Shown here in pieces: positions 58,792-64,000 of a DNA stretch of 64,000 nucleotides (its first letter is position 1; the number at the start of each line of letters is the position of its first letter). A model generated the notes under the pieces. It was given only the letters and a program-made list of their open reading frames with translations, did not search any database and had not been told where the DNA came from. The stretch comes from Pseudomonas syringae. GTDB taxonomy: Bacteria; Pseudomonadota; Gammaproteobacteria; Pseudomonadales; Pseudomonadaceae. The stretch is taken from NCBI RefSeq assembly GCF_021606685.1, contig NZ_WKCB01000015.1:24672-88671 (forward strand), given 5' to 3'. Both the position numbers and the translations under genes were made by a program.

Positions 58792-59709
58792 GTGGCTCAG
58801 GTCAAACGTATCCGTCGCAACGTCAGCGGCATCATTCTGCTCGACAAGCCCATTGGCTTCACCTCCAATGCCGCCTTGCAGAAGGTCCGCTGGCTGCTTA
58901 ATGCCGAGAAGGCCGGGCACACCGGCAGCCTCGACCCCCTGGCCACCGGCGTACTGCCGTTGTGCTTTGGTGAGGCCACCAAGTTCTCGCAATACCTGCT
59001 CGATTCCGACAAGGGTTACGAAACCCTGATGCAACTGGGCAAGACCACTACCACGGCCGACGCCGAAGGTGATGTTCTGCAGGTTCGCGACGTGACCGTT
59101 GGTCGTGCTGATATCGAGGCTGCCTTACCCGCTTTTCGTGGGGAAATCAGTCAGATACCGCCGATGTACTCGGCGCTCAAGCGTGACGGGCAGCCTCTTT
59201 ACAAGCTGGCACGTGCGGGTGAAGTAGTGGAGCGCGAACCGCGTTCTGTTACTATTGCGCGCTTGGAATTGCTCGCCCATGAAGGCGACACTGCCCGCCT
59301 GGCCGTGGACTGCAGCAAAGGCACCTATATCCGTACCCTGGTGGAAGATATCGGTGAACAGCTCGGTTGCGGCGCATACGTTGCAGAGCTGCGACGCACC
59401 CAGGCCGGTCCTTTCAGCCTGGCCCAGACGGTCACGCTGGAAGAGCTGGAAGCGGTACACGCCGAAGGCGGCAATGAAGCGGTTGATCGCTTCCTGATGC
59501 CATCGGACAGCGGTTTGCTGGATTGGCCATTGCTGCACTTCTCGGAGCACAGCGCGTTCTACTGGCTCAACGGCCAGCCGGTACGTGCACCGGATGCCCC
59601 TAAGTTCGGCATGGTGCGGGTACAAGATCACAACGGTCGCTTTATCGGTATCGGTGAAGTGAGCGAAGACGGGCGCATCGCGCCGCGTCGACTGATTCGG
59701 TCAGAATGA
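58792..59709 (+). CDS. truB: TruB, tRNA pseudouridine-55 synthase
   Basis: A 305-aa enzyme that makes pseudouridine 55 in tRNA T-loops. It starts at GTG with AAGGAG upstream in the end of rbfA. The catalytic Asp is in [20 protein letters not shown]; the family motifs [19 protein letters not shown] and [17 protein letters not shown] are present. A C-terminal PUA-like domain completes it. In the nusA-infB-rbfA-truB-rpsO-pnp order. Confidence 0.97.
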   Translation: MAQVKRIRRNVSGIILLDKPIGFTSNAALQKVRWLLNAEKAGHTGSLDPLATGVLPLCFGEATKFSQYLLDSDKGYETLMQLGKTTTTADAEGDVLQVRDVTVGRADIEAALPAFRGEISQIPPMYSALKRDGQPLYKLARAGEVVEREPRSVTIARLELLAHEGDTARLAVDCSKGTYIRTLVEDIGEQLGCGAYVAELRRTQAGPFSLAQTVTLEELEAVHAEGGNEAVDRFLMPSDSGLLDWPLLHFSEHSAFYWLNGQPVRAPDAPKFGMVRVQDHNGRFIGIGEVSEDGRIAPRRLIRSE

Positions 59710-59714
59710 CCGAA

Positions 59715-59754
59715 CGAGTGTGGCTGTTAACAGGCACGGTCAACACTCATTTTT
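59715..59754 (+). terminator. Weak terminator-like structure before rpsO
   Basis: GAGTGT and ACACTC can pair over about 22 bases and are followed by ATTTTT. It is a short stem; it may end the truB transcript or be part of the rpsO leader. Confidence 0.45.
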
Positions 59755-59824
59755 AGATACAGGGATTTGTCCCTGGCCTGTTGAAACTGCCCTTTGGGTG
59801 GTTTCCTGAAAAAAGGATTGCCTC

Positions 59825-60094
59825 ATGGCTCTCGACGTTCAAGAAAAAGCACAAATCGTAGCTGACTATCAGCAAGCTGTTGGTGACACTGGTTCGCCAG
59901 AAGTGCAAGTTGCACTGCTGACCCACAACATCAACAAGCTGCAAGGTCACTTCAAGGCCAACGGTAAAGATCACCACTCCCGTCGTGGTCTGATCCGCAT
60001 GGTAAACCAGCGCCGTAAGCTGCTGGACTACCTGAAAGGCAAGGATCTGGGTCGTTATCAGACTCTGATCGGTCGCCTGGGTCTGCGTCGCTAA
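59825..60094 (+). CDS. rpsO: Ribosomal protein S15
   Basis: An 89-aa primary rRNA-binding protein of the 30S subunit. The sequence is standard: [52 protein letters not shown]. In E. coli S15 represses its own mRNA; the leader here (59755-59824) may do the same. pnp follows after about 195 bp. Confidence 0.98.
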   Translation: MALDVQEKAQIVADYQQAVGDTGSPEVQVALLTHNINKLQGHFKANGKDHHSRRGLIRMVNQRRKLLDYLKGKDLGRYQTLIGRLGLRR

Positions 60095-60288
60095 TAAGCG
60101 ATTGCGCTAGAGGTTGGTTGTCTGCCGTGTGTCAGTGGGATTCCCGCTGGCCCATGGCAGGCTCCCAGCCTCAAGTTTTATCTGGACACACGTTTTACCC
60201 TGGACAAGGGTTGGGCCGATTCCCGACATTGCCCAAGAATTTCGCAAGAAGACAAGTTCCCCAAGAGCCACAAAGAAGGTAGGACACC

Positions 60289-62394
60289 GTGAACCCGGTT
60301 ATCAAAAAATTCCAGTTCGGTCAGTCGACCGTTACCCTCGAGACAGGCCGTATCGCCCGTCAAGCCTCCGGCGCAGTGCTGGTTACCGTTGACGACGACG
60401 TCACCGTATTGGTGACCGTAGTTGGCGCCAAGACCGCTGACCCAAGCAAAGGCTTTTTCCCTCTTTCCGTTCACTACCAGGAAAAGACTTACGCTGCCGG
60501 TAAGATCCCTGGCGGTTTCTTCAAGCGTGAAGGCCGTCCTTCCGAAAAAGAAACCCTGACCTCCCGACTGATCGACCGTCCGATCCGTCCGCTGTTCCCA
60601 GAAGGCTTCATGAACGAAGTGCAGGTTGTCTGCACCGTCGTTTCCACCAGCAAGAAGACCGATCCGGACGTCGCTGCGATGATCGGTACCTCGGCTGCCC
60701 TGGCCATCTCCGGCATTCCTTTTGATGGTCCGATCGGCGCTGCCCGCGTTGCTTTCCACGAAAGCACCGGCTACCTGCTGAACCCGACTTACGAGCAGCA
60801 GAAAGCTTCGAGCCTGGACATGGTCGTTGCCGGTACTTCGGAAGCCGTGTTGATGGTTGAATCGGAAGCCAAAGAGCTGACCGAAGACCAGATGCTGGGC
60901 GCCGTACTGTTTGCTCACGACGAGTTCCAGGTTGTGATCAACGCCGTTAAAGAACTCGCCGCCGAAGCTGCCAAGCCAACATGGGCCTGGGCTCCACAAG
61001 CTGAAGCGACTGAACTGCTGGGCGCTATCCGCTCCGAGTTCGGTACTGCCATCTCCGACGCCTACACCATCACCGTCAAGGCTGATCGTTACGCGCGCCT
61101 GGGCGAGCTGAAAGACCAGGTTGTAGCCAAGCTGTCCGGTGAAGAAGGCCAGCCTTCTTCCAGCGAAGTCAAAGCTGCATTCGGCGAAATCGAATACCGC
61201 ACCGTTCGCGAAAACATCGTTAACGGCAAGCCACGTATCGACGGCCGCGACACCCGCACCGTACGTCCGCTGAACATCGAAGTGGGTGTTCTGCCCAAGA
61301 CTCACGGTTCGGCCCTGTTCACCCGTGGTGAAACCCAGGCGCTGGTAGTCGCGACCCTGGGTACTGCCCGTGACGCACAGCTGCTGGACACCCTGGAAGG
61401 CGAGAAAAAAGACCCGTTCATGCTGCACTACAACTTCCCGCCGTTCTCGGTAGGTGAGTGTGGTCGCATGGGTGGCGCTGGTCGCCGCGAAATCGGTCAC
61501 GGCCGTCTTGCTCGTCGTTCGATCTCTGCCATGCTGCCGGCTGCCGACGTGTTCCCGTACACCATCCGTGTTGTGTCGGAAATCACTGAGTCCAACGGCT
61601 CCAGCTCCATGGCGTCCGTTTGCGGTGCTTCCCTGGCACTGATGGACGCTGGTGTACCGATGAAGGCGCCGGTTGCCGGTATCGCAATGGGCCTGGTTAA
61701 GGAAGGCGAGAAGTTCGCCATCCTGACCGACATCCTGGGTGACGAAGACCACCTGGGCGACATGGACTTCAAAGTAGCCGGTACCGCTAAAGGTGTTACC
61801 GCGCTGCAGATGGACATCAAAATCAAAGGCATCACCGAAGAAATCATGGAAATCGCTCTGGGCCAAGCCCTGGAAGCGCGCCTGAACATCCTCGGTCAGA
61901 TGAACCAGATCATTGGTCAGTCCCGCACTGAGCTGTCGGAAAATGCTCCGACCATGATCGCGATGAAAATCGACACCGACAAAATCCGTGATGTTATCGG
62001 TAAAGGCGGCGCGACCATCCGTGCGATCTGCGAAGAGACCAAGGCTTCGATCGACATCGAAGACGACGGCTCGATCAAGATCTTCGGCGAAACCAAGGAA
62101 GCGGCTGAAGCAGCACGTCAGCGCGTTCTGGGCATCACTGCCGAAGCCGAGATCGGCAAGATCTACGTCGGTAAGGTTGAGCGCATCGTCGACTTCGGCG
62201 CATTCGTCAACATCCTGCCGGGCAAAGACGGTCTGGTTCACATCTCCATGCTGAGCGACGCTCGCGTTGAGAAAGTGACCGACATTCTGAAAGAAGGCCA
62301 GGAAGTGGAAGTATTGGTACTGGACGTGGATAACCGCGGCCGCATCAAGCTGTCCATCAAGGACGTAGCAGCAGCCAAGGCTTCGGGCGTTTAA
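60289..62394 (+). CDS. pnp: Polynucleotide phosphorylase
   Basis: A 701-aa 3'-5' exoribonuclease of the RNA degradosome. Two RNase PH domains (about 1-215 and 310-545; [20 protein letters not shown] and [10 protein letters not shown] in the second), then KH ([20 protein letters not shown]) and S1 ([20 protein letters not shown]). It starts at GTG with AAGGTAGG upstream. The long rpsO-pnp gap can fold and is the region where RNase III and PNPase autoregulate it in E. coli. Confidence 0.98.
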   Translation: MNPVIKKFQFGQSTVTLETGRIARQASGAVLVTVDDDVTVLVTVVGAKTADPSKGFFPLSVHYQEKTYAAGKIPGGFFKREGRPSEKETLTSRLIDRPIRPLFPEGFMNEVQVVCTVVSTSKKTDPDVAAMIGTSAALAISGIPFDGPIGAARVAFHESTGYLLNPTYEQQKASSLDMVVAGTSEAVLMVESEAKELTEDQMLGAVLFAHDEFQVVINAVKELAAEAAKPTWAWAPQAEATELLGAIRSEFGTAISDAYTITVKADRYARLGELKDQVVAKLSGEEGQPSSSEVKAAFGEIEYRTVRENIVNGKPRIDGRDTRTVRPLNIEVGVLPKTHGSALFTRGETQALVVATLGTARDAQLLDTLEGEKKDPFMLHYNFPPFSVGECGRMGGAGRREIGHGRLARRSISAMLPAADVFPYTIRVVSEITESNGSSSMASVCGASLALMDAGVPMKAPVAGIAMGLVKEGEKFAILTDILGDEDHLGDMDFKVAGTAKGVTALQMDIKIKGITEEIMEIALGQALEARLNILGQMNQIIGQSRTELSENAPTMIAMKIDTDKIRDVIGKGGATIRAICEETKASIDIEDDGSIKIFGETKEAAEAARQRVLGITAEAEIGKIYVGKVERIVDFGAFVNILPGKDGLVHISMLSDARVEKVTDILKEGQEVEVLVLDVDNRGRIKLSIKDVAAAKASGV

Positions 62395-62421
62395 TTACCC
62401 CGGCGCTTTACGTTGAAAGAG

Positions 62422-62446
62422 AGGACCCCTAGGGGTCCTTTTTTTA
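62422..62446 (+). terminator. pnp terminator
   Basis: AGGACCCCT and AGGGGTCCT form a 9-bp stem followed by TTTTTTAT. Confidence 0.9.
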
Positions 62447-62690
62447 TGGGCGCGGGAAAATGAAGCGAAATCAGCCGTTTACCCCAAGCCAAAAGCCGCA
62501 ACTTGCATGCAGGCACGATGGGCTTCATGCAAGTTGCACGATTTCGGAAATCGGCATAATTCATATCTTATTGATTTTAAAGGGATTATTCCGATACCAA
62601 AACTTGGCACACTGCCTGCAATATCCCTGTTAACGCTGCAGCATCAAGGTTCACACACTGCAGACTTTTAATAAAACAGGAGTTACTCGT

Positions 62691-63311
62691 ATGAAGAATT
62701 TCGCTCTCGCTACTGCTACCGCTCTGACCCTGGCCATGGGTGCTAACGTGGCCTTTGCACAGACTTCCCAAGCGCCAATGACCCTGGCTGCTGGTGAAGT
62801 GACCAAGGCTAAAGAATCCACTTCTGACACTTGGATCACCACCAAAGTCAAAGCTGACCTGCTGACTGAAAAAGGCATTCCTGGTGGGGATATCAAGGTT
62901 GAAACCAACAAAGGTGTGGTTTCCCTGTCCTCGACAGTCGCTATCTCTGACGCACAGAAAGCTACTGCTGTAGCCATCACCAAGAAAATCAAAGGTGTAA
63001 CTGCAGTTTCCGCTGACGGCCTGCTGGCTGGCGGCGCAACCAAAGCCGACAACGTCGACAAAACCAAAAGCGCAGCTGCTGGCGCTAAAGAAACTACTTC
63101 CGATACCTGGATTACCACCAAGGTGAAAGCTGACCTGGTAACCGAGAAAGGCATCCCTGGCACCGACATCAAAGTCGAAACCAACAAAGGTGTTGTTTCC
63201 CTGTCTTCGACCGCAGCCGTTACCGAAGCACAGAAAACCACCGCGGTGAACATCACCAAGAAAATCAAAGGCGTTAAAGCTGTATCGGCCGATGGCCTGA
63301 AAGCAGAGTAA
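62691..63311 (+). CDS. Periplasmic protein with two BON domains
   Basis: A 206-aa protein with a Sec signal peptide (MKNFALATATALTLAMGANV, cleaved after AFA-Q). Two BON domains of about 67 residues, at about 43-110 and 138-204, are nearly identical to each other (TSDTWITTKVKADL, GIPG, DIKVETNKGVVSLSS). BON domains are associated with membrane or phospholipid binding, as in OsmY. The near identity of the repeats suggests recent internal duplication or gene conversion. It matches the PA4739 position after pnp. GGAG precedes the ATG. Confidence 0.9.
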   Translation: MKNFALATATALTLAMGANVAFAQTSQAPMTLAAGEVTKAKESTSDTWITTKVKADLLTEKGIPGGDIKVETNKGVVSLSSTVAISDAQKATAVAITKKIKGVTAVSADGLLAGGATKADNVDKTKSAAAGAKETTSDTWITTKVKADLVTEKGIPGTDIKVETNKGVVSLSSTAAVTEAQKTTAVNITKKIKGVKAVSADGLKAE

Positions 63312-63437
63312 CGCTTAACCAATCGACTGAACTGTACGTCGGCGGCGGAGAGTGAGTTAGATATCCACTCAATGCACCTCACGAGTTCATGCGACCGACC
63401 ACACGGATGTGGTCATTGCAGGCCCCGGCACTTGTGT

Positions 63438-63669
63438 CGGGGCCTGTTCTATTGTGGGCTTGGAAAATCGCCAGGCCTACAAAGCACAAATGTGGGAGGG
63501 GGCTTGCCCCCGATAGCAGTCGTTCAGTCAACGTCACATCGCCTGATACACCGCCATCGGGGGCAAGCCCCCTCCCACATTTGGATTTGTGTTAGTTATG
63601 GATTACTCGGCATCCAGGTGCATTGGGGTAACAACACGACCATCCTTCTCCGCCTGCCCCAGGTTGGCA
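63438..63669. repeat. Copy 1 of a 331-bp direct duplication
   Basis: This segment recurs at 63769-64000 with an offset of 331 bp and near identity from 63488 on. It contains a REPIN and the 3' end of a DUF748-like gene. The second copy runs off the right edge. Confidence 0.85.
63491..63579. repeat. REPIN, copy 1
   Basis: TGTGGGAGGGGGCTTGCCCC and its inverse at the other end frame 89 bp. This is the GGGGGCTTGCCCCC type typical of fluorescens-group REPINs. A near-identical copy is at 63822-63910. Confidence 0.9.
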
Positions 63670-63752
63670 TCGATGAAGTAAACCCGGTTGCTTCCAACTG
63701 CCCTTTATCCACCAGATAGTCCTTGATGGTACTGGCGCGGTCTTGGCCCAGC
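63603..63752 (-). pseudogene. 3'-end fragment of a DUF748-like gene
   Basis: On the minus strand the fragment reads LGQDRASTIKDYLVDKGQLE, then after a one-base deletion NRVYFIDANLGQAEKDGRVV and TPMHLDAE with a stop at 63605-63603. The same ending occurs in the second copy at 63934. The pattern is that of the C-terminus of large AsmA/DUF748-type envelope proteins. The fragment is cut off at about 63752, so it is a dead duplicate of the gene at the right edge. Confidence 0.65.
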
Positions 63753-63821
63753 TAACACTTTTGTGAGGGCCTGTTCTATTGTTGGCTTGGACTAAAATCG
63801 CCGGGCCAACATAGATCCAAA

Positions 63822-63910
63822 TGTGGGAGGGGGCTTGCCCCCGATAGCAGTCGTTCAGTCAATGTCACATCGACTGATACACCGCCATCGGGGGCAAGCC
63901 CCCTCCCACA
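63822..63910. repeat. REPIN, copy 2
   Basis: The same 89-bp doublet as at 63491-63579, with a few differences in the spacer (AATGTCACATCGACTG instead of AACGTCACATCGCCTG). Confidence 0.9.
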
Positions 63911-63933
63911 TTTGGATTTGTGTTAGTTATGGA

Positions 63934-64000
63934 TTACTCGGCATCCAGGTGCATTGGGGTAACAACACGACCATCCTTCTCCGCCTGCCCCAGGTTGGCA
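63934..64000 (-). CDS. 3' end of a DUF748-like gene (partial)
   Basis: The minus-strand frame ANLGQAEKDGRVVTPMHLDA, then E and TAA at 63936-63934, runs in from the right edge. It is the presumed intact gene of which 63603-63752 is a fragment. Only about 21 codons are visible, so the family assignment rests on the longer duplicated piece and on memory of DUF748 proteins near this locus. Confidence 0.55.
   Translation of the reverse strand, partial: ANLGQAEKDGRVVTPMHLDAE

Overview
The window is chromosomal DNA from a Pseudomonas of the fluorescens group. The evidence is the housekeeping gene order, which matches from memory the P. aeruginosa PA4738-PA4772 neighbourhood in almost every position; the tmRNA whose tag reads ANDENYGQEFALAA; the fluorescens-type REP/REPIN palindromes; and the moderately GC-rich coding sequence. 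It divides into three parts.

Region A (1-24966) is accessory DNA. Two islands lie in tandem at the 3' end of the tmRNA gene ssrA (minus strand, 24967-25363). A 19-base copy of the ssrA 3' end is at 1693-1711 and the intact one is at 24967-24985. Each copy is followed, on its left, by a rho-independent terminator and then a P4-type tyrosine integrase gene in the same orientation (252-1508 and 23588-24793). Island 1 (1712-24966, about 23.3 kb) is complete. The second island runs off the left edge. Island 1 carries a zinc-ribbon membrane protein, a two-gene unit with a PD-(D/E)XK nuclease-like protein, a RelA/SpoT-domain protein with an altered synthetase motif, and a serine recombinase / ParB-like / ParB-like operon with a divergent regulator. 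It also holds a TIR-domain protein of the Cap12/Pycsar-effector type, a 186-bp MITE-like element, a small protein present once intact and once truncated with a shared upstream hairpin, several unknown genes, a Tn3-type resolvase, an AlpA regulator coupled to a RepA-like AAA ATPase, and a single-chain type ISP restriction-modification enzyme (1632 aa). At least two genes are probably anti-phage (type ISP, TIR) and two or three more are candidates.

Region B (24967-34260) starts the core chromosome: ssrA, a small exported protein, the lactate genes (D-lactate dehydrogenase, lactate permease, divergent regulator LldR with a clear palindromic operator), smpB (the protein partner of ssrA), ratA-rnfH, bamE and fur. 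No lldD lies between lldP and the dehydrogenase.

Region C (34268-64000) is dense core: recN with a LexA box; the heat-shock group grpE-dnaK-dnaJ behind a sigma-32 promoter; dapB; carA-carB-greA; yhbY divergent from rlmE-ftsH-folP-glmM-tpiA-secG; tRNA-Leu(GAG) and initiator tRNA; and the translation and RNA-turnover group rimP-nusA-infB-rbfA-truB-rpsO-pnp. A periplasmic two-BON-domain protein follows. The right edge is a 331-bp direct duplication that carries a REPIN and the 3' end of what appears to be a DUF748-type gene. The carA leader holds a strong intrinsic terminator that may be an attenuator.
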